Virus record (IMG/VR): IMGVR_UViG_3300042549_004948
Coordinates: 62,001 to 126,000 of that record
DNA length: 64,000 nt
Source: a virus
Strand: one strand, 5' to 3'
This document shows, piece by piece, positions 22,197 through 31,293 of the stretch. The position numbers were made by a program, and so were the translations under genes. Within the stretch, counting starts at the first letter, position 1; every line of letters begins with the position of its first letter. The notes under the pieces are model-generated. The model did not search any database and was not told the DNA's origin. It saw only the letters and a program-made list of their open reading frames with translations.

Positions 22197-22596
22197 TTAA
22201 CTTAGGATTTATTTGGCACAATAAATTCCACAAATCGTATGGACTATTTAAGAAGATCTCTTTATCATCATCAGTCATGATAGCATTTAATGTACCATCA
22301 GAATTCATTCTTTCATATAGATAAAATGAAATAACTTCCATACACTGTTTACCAAAATGCATATATAGTAGAGCGTCTATTACTGTAAAGAACTTTTCAT
22401 CATAATTAGCAAAGTCTAAATTCAAATCTGCGTACAATATATTTTGTCTAACAGTAAGTTCGTCTACATTGTTAATCAAACTAAAAAATAGCTCTCTCTT
22501 CTTATCTGAATTGGATTTCTTTTTTCTTCTTATTAGAGTTTTAGTTCCTAACATAGAGTCTACTCCCAACTGTATCTGCTTGAAATCTTTATCCAT
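22189..22596 (-). CDS. 135-residue protein, unknown function
   Basis: Starts MDKDFKQIQLGVDSMLGTKTLIRRKKKSNSDKKRE, a basic linker, then a helical C-terminal domain (NVDELTVRQNILYADLNLDFANYDEKFFTVIDALLYMHFGKQ). Overlaps the genes on both sides by 8 nt, so the three genes 21438-22936 form a coupled unit. Function unknown; the shared operon with an HNH-like protein suggests a DNA-related role. Confidence 0.55.
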   Translation of the reverse strand: MDKDFKQIQLGVDSMLGTKTLIRRKKKSNSDKKRELFFSLINNVDELTVRQNILYADLNLDFANYDEKFFTVIDALLYMHFGKQCMEVISFYLYERMNSDGTLNAIMTDDDKEIFLNSPYDLWNLLCQINPKLND

Positions 22597-22936
22597 TTGT
22601 TTTCTTTTTGTTTAATGATAATTTAGATTTTAATTTATCATGAATGGAATGGATTAGATTCTTTATGTGATTACACATTTCATAGTCTTCGTCATCTACA
22701 TACCAAACAAGGCAAGTCTCTAGTGCTTGTATCCAATTATTTTTATGGATCTCAATGTAATTGTTTGAATCATTGATCTCAAACAAAGCTGCATAAATCT
22801 TGCTTTGAACTAAAGCATCTTCAATAGCAGTCGGAAGATGTTTTTTTAAAAGATCTTTTAGTATCTCTGATTTTGATACCTCACTAGCTGTAAGTAATTC
22901 TGGACTATTGAATATTGCCCTTGCCGTCTTTCTCAT
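22589..22936 (-). CDS. 115-residue helical protein, unknown function
   Basis: Starts MRKTARAIFNSPELLTASEVSKSEILKDLLKKHLPTAIEDAL. Mostly helical with an ALETCLVWYVDDEDYEMCNHI stretch. No motif known. First gene of the coupled trio with 22189 and 21438. Confidence 0.55.
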   Translation of the reverse strand: MRKTARAIFNSPELLTASEVSKSEILKDLLKKHLPTAIEDALVQSKIYAALFEINDSNNYIEIHKNNWIQALETCLVWYVDDEDYEMCNHIKNLIHSIHDKLKSKLSLNKKKTNG

Positions 22937-22957
22937 AACCCTCTATTTTAAATTTTA

Positions 22958-23272
22958 TTATGCGCTTCCCTTAAGGATCTTCACGAGCATATTTGATATT
23001 GATGCAAGTGGAACAATAAATCCTATAACATTTTTGTATGGATTTCTATCGTCGTAGTCAACCATGATACCAGCATCTCCGAATCTTTTTTGTAGTGCTA
23101 CACTTATTTTAGTAGCTAATGCTTGTTTGTCTCTAGGATCTTCGAACTCTTGATCAAGAATGAACTGCATTTTAACTCCCTTCTTTGTAGGGTTTTCGTT
23201 TACATCGAATTGAAGTTGATACTTCTTTCCTTCTATTGTAATAGTATATAGTGGATTAATAGCTTGAGCCAT
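22958..23272 (-). CDS. 104-residue protein, unknown function
   Basis: Starts MAQAINPLYTITIEGKKYQLQFDVNENPTKKGVKMQFIL, a beta-rich N-terminus, followed by a helix (KQALATKISVALQKRFGDAG) and a hydrophobic end. No family recognised. An ATATTTAT promoter box lies 10 nt upstream, and the glycan cluster ends just above it, so it begins a new transcription unit. Confidence 0.55.
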   Translation of the reverse strand: MAQAINPLYTITIEGKKYQLQFDVNENPTKKGVKMQFILDQEFEDPRDKQALATKISVALQKRFGDAGIMVDYDDRNPYKNVIGFIVPLASISNMLVKILKGSA

Positions 23273-23282
23273 GGTTTTTAAT

Positions 23283-23290
23283 ATAAATAT
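23283..23290 (-). promoter_or_regulatory. ATATTTAT box at the end of the glycan cluster
   Basis: The minus strand reads TAATATTTATATT, 10 nt before the ATG at 23272 and 13 nt after the stop of the last glycosyltransferase gene. Confidence 0.45.
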
Positions 23291-23303
23291 TAGTAAAAGT
23301 ATG

Positions 23304-24590
23304 TTACTCTATAGTGAGTAGATTCATATCGAATGGTGGGTTTTGAACTACAACTTGATCCTGAGCTAGGCTGACTACATTCAGGACATTAATTCTTGCT
23401 GCACCTAGTTCATATATTCCTGGTTCAGAAGGCTCTATAATGTCGCCCAAGCGCGTCAGGTTAGATAGGAATAAATCTTTACCTGGATCTACTATAGAAC
23501 TAAAGTTCAGATCTATTTTTATATTATAATTCTGCGGTTCTCCTATTTGATAGACTTGATTATAGTCTGTTATACTAAAGAATTTTTTAGACACTTCCCA
23601 GTCTTCCTTAGAGAATTTTAGAAGCTCATTGGCAACATCATGCTCTGTAGAATATAGATCTACAACAAGCTTTTTATCTTCTTTTGTTTGAAGCCAGACT
23701 CTGGAAAAGAACGGTTCTATTTGCACTAGAAACATTGGACTAATCTTCATGTCGCTCTTTATAACAAGATCAATATCTAACTTGTTGAGCTTAACTTGTC
23801 CATGATTAAAGTTGCCCCACTTCTTAATGAACCTTCTGAGTTCAATACCATCTGCTATCTTCTGAAGTTCCACTCTCTTTTTAGCTTCCTGACTATTAGG
23901 ATCAAACCAATTCTTTCCTCTAGAACTTACACAAGTAAAATGGTAAACATTTGCTTCCCATGTTTGTAATAACTTAATGCCAGCATGTATGCATCTTTGA
24001 ACTAAATCAGAGTCTTCTCTAGATCTTCTGAACCTAGTGTCATAGCCTCCAATACTTTGCCATACTTTTTTATAAAATGTTATTGGAGCAAAGAAGTATT
24101 CTGCAGATCTATTTGATTTTATAGACTCTGAATACTTGTTCCATCTTTCCATATCAAATACAGTTGGATCTGTTCCAAAGTCTTGTGTTATAGTGTAATC
24201 TGAATATCCATGTAGTGGTGGTTCTACTCTAGTTGCTGATAAGATGCAATTCTCTTCTAAATAAGATAATACGTTAGTATCATAATGAGGTCCAATTACC
24301 ATGTCTGATTGTAGATAGCTTACGATATCGTGTTTAGCTAATTCAACTAGTAGATTATTATTTCTAGCATAACCTACACAAGGATTAAGTTTATGAGTTA
24401 TTATTTTAAGATCAAAGAAGTCTTTCTTAAGATTCTTTAAATACCCATAAACATCTTCATTGTCTGAATCTATAAAGACAAGTATCTCATGCTCCTTTTC
24501 ATCTAGGTTATCACGAAGAGACTTCATTAAGAGTTCTATATGATCTCTAGTATTTACAGATGTATTAATTATAAAGCTTATATTTTTCAT
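23304..24590 (-). CDS. Family 2 glycosyltransferase
   Basis: 428 residues. The N-terminal 250 residues form a GT-A domain: SFIINTSVNTRDHIELLMKSL, EILVFIDSDNEDV, a Q-S-D-M acidic metal motif at ~95 and an R-x-x-R-S-R-E-D-S-D-L motif near 190 typical of the acceptor/catalytic ED region of GT2. The C-terminal 170 residues, with no motif I know, may be a separate acceptor-binding part. It is the last gene of the glycan cluster and overlaps the epimerase gene by 26 nt. Sugar and acceptor unknown. Confidence 0.8.
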   Translation of the reverse strand: MKNISFIINTSVNTRDHIELLMKSLRDNLDEKEHEILVFIDSDNEDVYGYLKNLKKDFFDLKIITHKLNPCVGYARNNNLLVELAKHDIVSYLQSDMVIGPHYDTNVLSYLEENCILSATRVEPPLHGYSDYTITQDFGTDPTVFDMERWNKYSESIKSNRSAEYFFAPITFYKKVWQSIGGYDTRFRRSREDSDLVQRCIHAGIKLLQTWEANVYHFTCVSSRGKNWFDPNSQEAKKRVELQKIADGIELRRFIKKWGNFNHGQVKLNKLDIDLVIKSDMKISPMFLVQIEPFFSRVWLQTKEDKKLVVDLYSTEHDVANELLKFSKEDWEVSKKFFSITDYNQVYQIGEPQNYNIKIDLNFSSIVDPGKDLFLSNLTRLGDIIEPSEPGIYELGAARINVLNVVSLAQDQVVVQNPPFDMNLLTIE

Positions 24591-25359
24591 ATTCTAATTT
24601 TAATGCTTGTTCAAATCCTATTAATTTTAATTCCAAGTTTTCTAAGATTGTTGAATCACCGAAATATTCTTTTGTTGGCATAAATATATGAGGAGGAGCC
24701 ACTACTTCAACTTCATAATCTCCTAAACTGTTAATTGTATTAGCTATTCCTCTAAGAGTTTTTTTATATTCACCGTAACAACAATCTATTTCTTTGGGTG
24801 GATTAGGATTATTAATGTAGTACTTAACCAAAGTCCATAGGTCTTCCATATAGAAGAAGTCCATGATTTTGTTTTCATTAATTTGTATTGGTTGCTTATT
24901 AATATAATTTTGAAGACTTGCTCTTATGAATCTAGTTTCTAGTTCTCCGTCTCCAAACAAACCATATATCCTAATGTTATAAAAGTTGTCTTTATCAGAC
25001 ATGGATTTTGTTATGGCTTTTTTACTAAGTCCATAAGGTTCATTTGACATATAAATTTCAGCACCAGATCCGAAGGTTATAAATCTACCATACTTATCTC
25101 TATGATCAAGTAGATTAAGATACATTTTAATATTAGTATCCATAGCACCCCAGCCATCTTTTGCAAGTCTGCTGCCTCCCTTTACTGCACAATGAATTAT
25201 TAAATCAAAATTATTATTGTGTTTAAAAAAGTAATCTACTTGCTCCTTGTTACTAAAATCAACGGCAGAACTTTTAGGAGTAAACACATCATGATCTTTA
25301 AGTTTCTTTGTTAAGAACTTTCCGATCACTCCATTAGATCCTGTAATTAATATCTTCAT
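24565..25359 (-). CDS. NAD-dependent sugar epimerase/reductase
   Basis: 264 residues, extended short-chain dehydrogenase. GSNGVIGKFLTKKL at the N-terminus is the Rossmann G-x-x-G-x-x-G motif, a serine appears in FGSGAEIY and the catalytic pair is Y-G-L-S-K (YxxxK). The size and C-terminus resemble RmlD/GDP-fucose synthase-like reductases. It probably modifies a nucleotide-bound 4-keto sugar made by the dehydratase at 27147. It overlaps both neighbours (4 and 26 nt). Confidence 0.8.
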   Translation of the reverse strand: MKILITGSNGVIGKFLTKKLKDHDVFTPKSSAVDFSNKEQVDYFFKHNNNFDLIIHCAVKGGSRLAKDGWGAMDTNIKMYLNLLDHRDKYGRFITFGSGAEIYMSNEPYGLSKKAITKSMSDKDNFYNIRIYGLFGDGELETRFIRASLQNYINKQPIQINENKIMDFFYMEDLWTLVKYYINNPNPPKEIDCCYGEYKKTLRGIANTINSLGDYEVEVVAPPHIFMPTKEYFGDSTILENLELKLIGFEQALKLEYEKYKLYN

Positions 25360-25832
25360 CTCTTTAAATTAATGTAAGCTGCAGATTGTTTTGTTAAACT
25401 ATAGTTGATTGCATTCACTAATTCATCTTGATCAACAGGCTTAAACGTCTTGATATTATCAAAGTTTGACATGATTTTAACATCATCTTCTGACCAGTGG
25501 GAAAATCCTAAATATCCGTAGTCGCGATCTCTTCCTCCACCAATAACATTAACACAGATATTCTCATGATCTAAATAGTTACGAATCATTTCAAATGGTC
25601 TATATATAGCAAACGGAGTTATAGAATATACAAAAGGTATCTTATCTTCCATAGCAAGACCTATTCCCATTCCTAACATCGCCATCTCAGAAGATCCCAC
25701 GTTATAGAATCTATCTGGATATGTATCTCTAACTTGATCCCATAGACCATAACCAAGGTCTCCTGTTATAAGGTAGATGTCTTTATTATTTGCCATTTCA
25801 TTGAATAGCAATTGTGCAAAGTCTCTTCTCAT
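25356..25832 (-). CDS. Transketolase pyrimidine-binding domain, separate protein
   Basis: 158 residues covering only the pyrimidine (Pyr) domain of transketolase. It has ITGDLGYG, then V-G-S-S-E-M-A-M-L-G-M-G-I-G-L-A, where the Glu is in the place of the catalytic Glu that activates thiamine diphosphate. The usual third domain is missing. The partner PP domain is the next upstream gene (4-nt overlap). Split transketolases occur in archaea and in some polysaccharide clusters. It probably forms a two-subunit enzyme moving two-carbon units. Confidence 0.85.
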   Translation of the reverse strand: MRRDFAQLLFNEMANNKDIYLITGDLGYGLWDQVRDTYPDRFYNVGSSEMAMLGMGIGLAMEDKIPFVYSITPFAIYRPFEMIRNYLDHENICVNVIGGGRDRDYGYLGFSHWSEDDVKIMSNFDNIKTFKPVDQDELVNAINYSLTKQSAAYINLKR

Positions 25833-26452
25833 TTAAGTATATTTAAAGCTTCATTATAGTTTTCTTCTGTCATTACATGGTAGTGAGCATTTAATCCTTT
25901 CAAGAATGGAAAATGTTCAACGGTTGTATGTACAATGTTTATAGTAGGAAGGAATGCTTTTAATCTTTGTTCTAGGTATATCGAATCAACTTCCATATAA
26001 GCAGCGTATCCATTTACATTAACATGCACTTCTATATTTGTTATATTCTGCTCTACTATAGTTTTCAAAGATTCCCATATACTTCCTTCAGCAGATTCAC
26101 CATCACTTATTAATACCCATACTTTTCTATTTGGTTTCGCTACTGCTCTTCCTAATGCAATACATATGCCCAAACCTAAACTACCAGTAGAACAATAGAT
26201 ATGATTCTCTTCATCACGGTGAGGATGGCCACCATGTTTAGCAAATAACATTTCAGCATCGACTCCTTTGTATTTTTCCAATACAACATATAGTGCTAAT
26301 GCAGCATGTCCTGATGATAGGATAAAAATATCGTCTTTATCCATCTTAGAATATATGTTATCAATAATCTGTAAACTGGAGAAGTAACTCCCTAAATGCC
26401 CTAACTTATTCTTGTAAGCTATTTCAACTAATCTTTTTTTAAGCTCTTTCAT
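25829..26452 (-). CDS. Transketolase thiamine-diphosphate domain, separate protein
   Basis: 207 residues, the diphosphate-binding (PP) half: GHLGSYFSSLQIIDNIY, ILSSGHAALALY, a KHGGHPHR loop, CSTGSLGLGICIALG and the Mg/TPP motif (I)SDGESAEGSIWES...NVNGYAAY, which is the G-D-G-x(n)-N motif with Ser in place of the first Gly. Coupled by 4 nt to the Pyr-domain gene and by 1 nt to the methyltransferase. It may prepare a ketose or branched-chain sugar precursor for the cluster. Confidence 0.85.
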   Translation of the reverse strand: MKELKKRLVEIAYKNKLGHLGSYFSSLQIIDNIYSKMDKDDIFILSSGHAALALYVVLEKYKGVDAEMLFAKHGGHPHRDEENHIYCSTGSLGLGICIALGRAVAKPNRKVWVLISDGESAEGSIWESLKTIVEQNITNIEVHVNVNGYAAYMEVDSIYLEQRLKAFLPTINIVHTTVEHFPFLKGLNAHYHVMTEENYNEALNILK

Positions 26453-27147
26453 TATCTATGTTTAAATATCATATAGTGATTCCAATCTGTTAAGTTCTCA
26501 TCTGGTAGTAAACTCTCACTACTAATTCTTGGATAAGCAGGGGTCTTTAATTGTGATCCATAAAATCCTTCTAATTGAAATGCGTGTGTGTATAGGAAAT
26601 ATACGAAATTATCAAAGTCAAACAAACCTCTGTAGACATATTGATGAGCCATTCTCCAATTAGGATTACTAATAAAGAATACTGAATCTGGATTTGTTAA
26701 TCTGTGTATGGTGCTAACAATGATGTGAGGATTGAATACGTGCTCAATAAAGTCATTTGCTATTACTAAATCGTACTTAGGTAATAGTTCGTGCGTGTCA
26801 AAGCTACTAGAAAGATCCTTAACGAAAAAAGTTCCTTTAAACTTATTCTCATCAAAGTACTTCTTGGCAAATGGCTTATCTACTAAATGATAGTTTATGT
26901 TTGGATGTGTCTCTAATATCTTCTGAGACAATATTCCTGGACCACTACCGATCTCTAATATGTTTTTAATGTGCGGATTTTCTTGAATCACTGCACTAAC
27001 TAATTTAGCTTCATACTCATACCTTTCTTGCCAAGCAGATTCTTGAAGTCTACCTGCATCTTCCCATTCATTAGTATGCGCTGTATCAAAATGTTCTGTT
27101 GAGAATGTTTCCTCAAAGTTTGTATGTGTGACTCTAAATAATCCCAT
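26452..27147 (-). CDS. SAM-dependent methyltransferase
   Basis: 231 residues from the ATG at 27147, which overlaps the stop of the upstream gene as TAATG; a TTG two codons upstream is less likely. Class I Rossmann methyltransferase: NILEIGSGPGILSQ (motif I), YHLVDKPFAKKY (motif II), YDLVIANDFIEHV (motif IV region). The N-D-F-I-E-H-V sequence is seen in sugar and small-molecule methyltransferases. Probably methylates a sugar in the glycan. Confidence 0.8.
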   Translation of the reverse strand: MGLFRVTHTNFEETFSTEHFDTAHTNEWEDAGRLQESAWQERYEYEAKLVSAVIQENPHIKNILEIGSGPGILSQKILETHPNINYHLVDKPFAKKYFDENKFKGTFFVKDLSSSFDTHELLPKYDLVIANDFIEHVFNPHIIVSTIHRLTNPDSVFFISNPNWRMAHQYVYRGLFDFDNFVYFLYTHAFQLEGFYGSQLKTPAYPRISSESLLPDENLTDWNHYMIFKHR

Positions 27148-28115
27148 TACCAAATAAATTTATGCTTGTAATAATTTACTATGCCTTTTAATTCTTTATC
27201 AAATTCTGCTTGTGGTTCCCAACCTAAAGTTTTTAATTTAGAATCATCTAAAGCATATCTAACATCCTGACCTGCTCTATGATATGATAAATCTAAATAA
27301 TTTTCTAGACTTAAATGACTTTGTTCTTTAGAGTTGTAAGCTTCTATTAACTTTTTTATTGTATCATAATTAGATTGCTCAAAGCCTCCTGCTATATTGT
27401 ATATTTCATTCTCTACTTCAGATTCAATTATTTTTATAATCGCACTTGCAGTATCTGATGCATGTAACCAGTTTCTGATTGGAGTACCATTATTATGTAG
27501 AGGTATATTTTTTCCTAAATTTAAAAACTTACATGCTTTGGGAATTAATTTTTCTACATATTGTCCTATTCCATAATTGTTAGTAGGTCTTACTATAATA
27601 TATGGGAGGTTATATGTTCTAGCCCAAGCTAATATAAGCATGTCTGCAGCAGCTTTAGTTGCAGAATACGGATTAGAAGGTTTTAATAAATCTTTTTCTG
27701 TATGGGCGCCATCTTCTATATCTCCATAGACTTCATCTGTACTAAAGTGTAGAAAGATTGGTTTCTTTGAAGACTCTTGTCTGTAGTTCTTAATTAATTC
27801 TAATAAGTTGTGTACTCCGTTTATGTTTGAATGTACGAACTCGTTACTATTAGCAATAGAATTTCCTACATGAGTTTCTGCGGCTGTGTTAATTACATAG
27901 TCACATTCATACAAAAATTTTAAATCATTAATATCCTCTCTTTCAAAATAGAACTGATCCGGATAATTTTCTGTGAATTCAAAAAGGAGTTCTTGATTCG
28001 AAGCATATGTACACTTATCTATACCTCTCACATACCAGCCTTTTTCTAAACATGCTCTAGTTACATGAGAGCCAATAAAGCCTAAGCATCCTGTTACGTA
28101 AACTACTTTAGTCAT
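27147..28115 (-). CDS. dTDP-glucose 4,6-dehydratase-like enzyme
   Basis: 322 residues, extended SDR: GCLGFIGSHVTRACLEKGW (NAD site), INTAAETHVGNSI (the RmlB-type A-A-E-S/T-H-V-D/G-x-S-I), HFSTDEVYGD (the T-D-E catalytic triad part typical of 4,6-dehydratases) and YSATKAAAD (YxxxK). These are the hallmarks of RmlB/RfbB. It would make a 4-keto-6-deoxy nucleotide sugar for the cluster. Which nucleotide (dTDP, CDP or UDP) is not certain. Confidence 0.85.
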   Translation of the reverse strand: MTKVVYVTGCLGFIGSHVTRACLEKGWYVRGIDKCTYASNQELLFEFTENYPDQFYFEREDINDLKFLYECDYVINTAAETHVGNSIANSNEFVHSNINGVHNLLELIKNYRQESSKKPIFLHFSTDEVYGDIEDGAHTEKDLLKPSNPYSATKAAADMLILAWARTYNLPYIIVRPTNNYGIGQYVEKLIPKACKFLNLGKNIPLHNNGTPIRNWLHASDTASAIIKIIESEVENEIYNIAGGFEQSNYDTIKKLIEAYNSKEQSHLSLENYLDLSYHRAGQDVRYALDDSKLKTLGWEPQAEFDKELKGIVNYYKHKFIW

Positions 28116-28116
28116 A

Positions 28117-29265
28117 TTAATCTATTTTATAATTTTTATATGTTTTTAAATAACTGTTTAGAATCTCTCTCTCTACTTTAGATTCTATATAAGGATTATA
28201 TCGAAAATCTGAATAGATTTGTTCTAATACTGCTTTCAATCTATACTGAATCATCTCCTCTTCTATAATATAAGGACTATTATCTATTTCATCAACTCTA
28301 TTTTGCCACATTAAAGGTAAATCTTCTAAAGTTATTTTATCTTCTACTCCGCTTAAATCTGCGGCTCTATAATTCTCTGCTTTAGGATTTAAATTGACCC
28401 ATCCTTCTTTTCGATCTTCATATCCATATCTAAGTTTAATCTTAGAATCAAAAAAGCCTTCTGGTATAATTAGAGACGGACAAATGTTATTATCTATTCT
28501 CTGATGCATATACCCATCAAAGTGTCTCATTTGTTCTTTAAATGGAATAATTACTATTTGTTCTGGAAGTGGTATGTTTAAACGCTGTCTTATATTAATA
28601 ATGCTAGGATAGACTCCTGAGATTCCATCTACTCTTGGTAGAGGTACTTCCGTCCACTCTCCTGTGAAGAACCAATTGTAATATAAATCCTTTGTTATAA
28701 TATTTAAACTATCAATAGAAGTGCCTTTATAACTTAATCCGTAATCTAAAATAGAATAATCTTTATTTAATTGTCTTGGAGTAGTTTCGTTTAGCTCTAT
28801 GTATCCAGATTTAGCCCATCTAATATTTTCAGGCCAATGACTCATAACAATAGTGGTGTACTTATCATGCTTTTGATTAACTATTTGTTCTAAACACTCT
28901 CTACTTGAATCTAAAAAGATATGATCGTGGTTACATAATAGTAAGATTAAGTCAGCATTTATTTCTTTATATAAGCTCTTCCACTCTTGCTGATAAACTG
29001 CTCTCTTATTATTATAAAGTAATTCTATACCGCTAAACTCTTTCTTTACAAAAGCTTTTAATTCTTCTCTATCTTGTTCGCTGTATAACTTAGTATCTAG
29101 TTCTACATTTATAATAGCTTTAGTCCAAGCATAAGCTACAGCAAGACTTGATAGACTATACTTAGTTATATCTAACTTACTATAAGGGGGTAATATACCT
29201 CTAGTAATTCCAGAGTATGGATTACCTGAAGTGTCAGTTAAGTATACGTTAAAGATTAGTACCAT
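28117..29265 (-). CDS. Probable glycosyltransferase-like protein, 382 residues
   Basis: No family is recognised with certainty. NADLILLLCNHDHIFLDSS near residue 110 looks like the acidic strand of a GT-A fold, and the W-F-F-T-G-E-W and PRVDGISGVYPS stretches look like acceptor-site loops. It lies between the dehydratase and the GT2-GT10 fusion, overlapping the latter by 17 nt. By context it should act on sugars. Confidence in the exact role is low. Confidence 0.55.
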   Translation of the reverse strand: MVLIFNVYLTDTSGNPYSGITRGILPPYSKLDITKYSLSSLAVAYAWTKAIINVELDTKLYSEQDREELKAFVKKEFSGIELLYNNKRAVYQQEWKSLYKEINADLILLLCNHDHIFLDSSRECLEQIVNQKHDKYTTIVMSHWPENIRWAKSGYIELNETTPRQLNKDYSILDYGLSYKGTSIDSLNIITKDLYYNWFFTGEWTEVPLPRVDGISGVYPSIINIRQRLNIPLPEQIVIIPFKEQMRHFDGYMHQRIDNNICPSLIIPEGFFDSKIKLRYGYEDRKEGWVNLNPKAENYRAADLSGVEDKITLEDLPLMWQNRVDEIDNSPYIIEEEMIQYRLKAVLEQIYSDFRYNPYIESKVEREILNSYLKTYKNYKID

Positions 29266-30931
29266 CTATAATATTTTTGTAGTAGTTATCGTAAAGCATA
29301 TCGTTATTTAAAGGCCATTCAAAGCACTTCTTATAATTAGCTTCTATGTAAGGAAGCATCTCTTGATACTTCTCTAAGCTTAAACTATTCATTATAGTGT
29401 CTAACTCCTCTTGAGTCTGAAAAGATAGAATACCTCTCTCGTCAAAGAACTCTCCTATATGAATACATCCATGATAGACAGGAATAGTTCCAGTTAAGAA
29501 GCAATCTATAATTTTTTCTGAGAAGTAATTATCATCACAAGAAACATTCTCGATAGCAATATTAAACATATAGTCTCTCAATGCATCAAGCTTACTAGGA
29601 ATCTCTCTAATACCTCTACCGTATAAATCTATTCTATCTTTAATTGTATTTACAAACTCTAATCTCTTTTTATGTCCAGGTAGAAAAGCTTTTGTAGATA
29701 TTACAGCAGATACTAACTTAGACTTTGGAAAAATATGATAAGCTCTATCTTCTGGGATCTCATACTGATCGAAATGATCTGACTTATAAGGAGTATGTCC
29801 GGCTGGATTAGGAAGTCTGTTGAACTGAGTTACTTCTGTTGGAGGTAAGAATTTAGCATTAGGTAAGATCTTTAATAACTCTCTATCAAATGTTAAGATA
29901 GTATGAAACTTATCTTGATGTTGAATAACTAAATTGTAAAGCTCTTTATGAAAGTACTCTCTTTGTTCAAATAATCTAGCTACAATAGGAACTTTTCTAT
30001 CTATTTTAATTCTACCTTCTAAGTAGTCTTTAATAGCTGGATCACAAAGCAATACTATATCAAACTCTCCGTCTACCTGCTCGTAGCAATAAGTAAACTT
30101 CTTTGGTACTGAATTATATTCCATGTAGTAGTCTTTATTAAAGACATTTATTTGAGGAAGCTTTCCGTTTCCTAATCCCTCTCTGTAGGTTTTCTTATTT
30201 CTAATCTCTACCTCATACTTAGAATTATCTGTAGCTTCTCTCTCTTTTGTTCTTTCTTGATTTTTTGGAGTAGCATTATATACGTGAGTTGTAAAATTTA
30301 CAACACCGATCTTATCTTTAGAACACATTTCTAAAGCAGGATACGCCCAAGCAAGATCACTCGCATGCCAATAATACTCTCCATCTATTCTAGACTTCAA
30401 ATCTTCTCTATCTATGTTCTTCCAAAGAGAATACCTATAAGTTCTTAAATGACTAGCTCTCCATTGATCTCTTCTATAGAATTTATGTCTATGGATAAAA
30501 TCATCATAAGGAGTGCCTTGAGGAAAAGATTGAGTACCATTACCGGTTCCATCCCAGCATACAAATTGCCCGTAAGTCATCCAGCATTTTGTCTTGTTAT
30601 AAAAGTCATTTAACTTCTCTAATACACTCTCATCAAAGAGCCAATCATCTCCGTCTAGGTGAACTATAATCTCATCGTCTTCTGGAAATAAATGTCTAAC
30701 CGGTTCGATGTAGTTATACGCAGCTCCTTTATTAATTTCGTTTCTGATGACTTTACATTGAGTATTATTTTTTAGTATTTCAGAAACTTTTTCAAAGGTA
30801 CCGTCTGTAGAACAGTCGTCTATGTAGAGCAGCCTCCAATTAGTATAAGTTTGATTAAGTACACTTGCTAAGTTATACTCAACATAGTCTAGATTATTAT
30901 ACGAAGGAGTTATTATTGTAAACTTATTCAT
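29249..30931 (-). CDS. GT2-GT10 fusion glycosyltransferase
   Basis: 560 residues with two transferase domains. Residues 1-240 are a family 2 GT-A domain: FTIITPSYNNLDYVEYNLASVLNQTY, LLYIDDCSTDGT, VHLDGDDWL (DxD-like). Residues ~270-555 resemble family 10 (alpha-1,3/4-fucosyltransferase): KLVSAVISTK, RLEFVNTI, LYGRGIREIPSKLDALRDYMFNIAIENVSCDDNYFSEKIIDCFLTGTIPVYHG matches the GT10 C-terminal donor-binding region. One protein may thus add two sugars in order, the second probably fucose-like. Confidence 0.85.
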   Translation of the reverse strand: MNKFTIITPSYNNLDYVEYNLASVLNQTYTNWRLLYIDDCSTDGTFEKVSEILKNNTQCKVIRNEINKGAAYNYIEPVRHLFPEDDEIIVHLDGDDWLFDESVLEKLNDFYNKTKCWMTYGQFVCWDGTGNGTQSFPQGTPYDDFIHRHKFYRRDQWRASHLRTYRYSLWKNIDREDLKSRIDGEYYWHASDLAWAYPALEMCSKDKIGVVNFTTHVYNATPKNQERTKEREATDNSKYEVEIRNKKTYREGLGNGKLPQINVFNKDYYMEYNSVPKKFTYCYEQVDGEFDIVLLCDPAIKDYLEGRIKIDRKVPIVARLFEQREYFHKELYNLVIQHQDKFHTILTFDRELLKILPNAKFLPPTEVTQFNRLPNPAGHTPYKSDHFDQYEIPEDRAYHIFPKSKLVSAVISTKAFLPGHKKRLEFVNTIKDRIDLYGRGIREIPSKLDALRDYMFNIAIENVSCDDNYFSEKIIDCFLTGTIPVYHGCIHIGEFFDERGILSFQTQEELDTIMNSLSLEKYQEMLPYIEANYKKCFEWPLNNDMLYDNYYKNIIDGTNL

Positions 30932-31293
30932 TAGATTTCTATATTTTTTATTCCTTTATCGCGATCAACAACAATAGCAACTGCTGTCTCTTCTGTGCTG
31001 TTTGGTTTATAATCATTGATTAATACTCTTACTCCTCCTCCTATACCCATGATAAGCATATCATAAAAAATACCTGCTTGCTCTAATTGCTTCTCTGTAA
31101 ATTTTCTCATAGACTCTTTTCTACCAGTCGTAAGAATTATTTTATAGCCCTTCTTATCCCACTCAAGTATTTTTTCTGTAACACCAGGTAATGCTTTTGG
31201 ACTAAACTCATGAAAATTACTTCCTGGAGGAAAGTGTTCAATTAAAGTTCCGTCTATGTCACAGAATATTGTCTTAGGTCTAGGATCTATCAT
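30931..31293 (-). CDS. HAD-superfamily sugar phosphatase-like protein
   Basis: 120 residues. FCDIDGTLIEHFPPG is motif I (DxDGT), IILTTGRKE is motif II with T-G-R, and LINDYKPN supplies the late acidic motif. The short size without a cap fits the HAD type found in capsule and LPS clusters (KdsC/NagD-like small phosphatases). It probably removes a phosphate from a sugar phosphate intermediate. Overlaps both neighbours by 1-4 nt. Confidence 0.8.
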   Translation of the reverse strand: MIDPRPKTIFCDIDGTLIEHFPPGSNFHEFSPKALPGVTEKILEWDKKGYKIILTTGRKESMRKFTEKQLEQAGIFYDMLIMGIGGGVRVLINDYKPNSTEETAVAIVVDRDKGIKNIEI

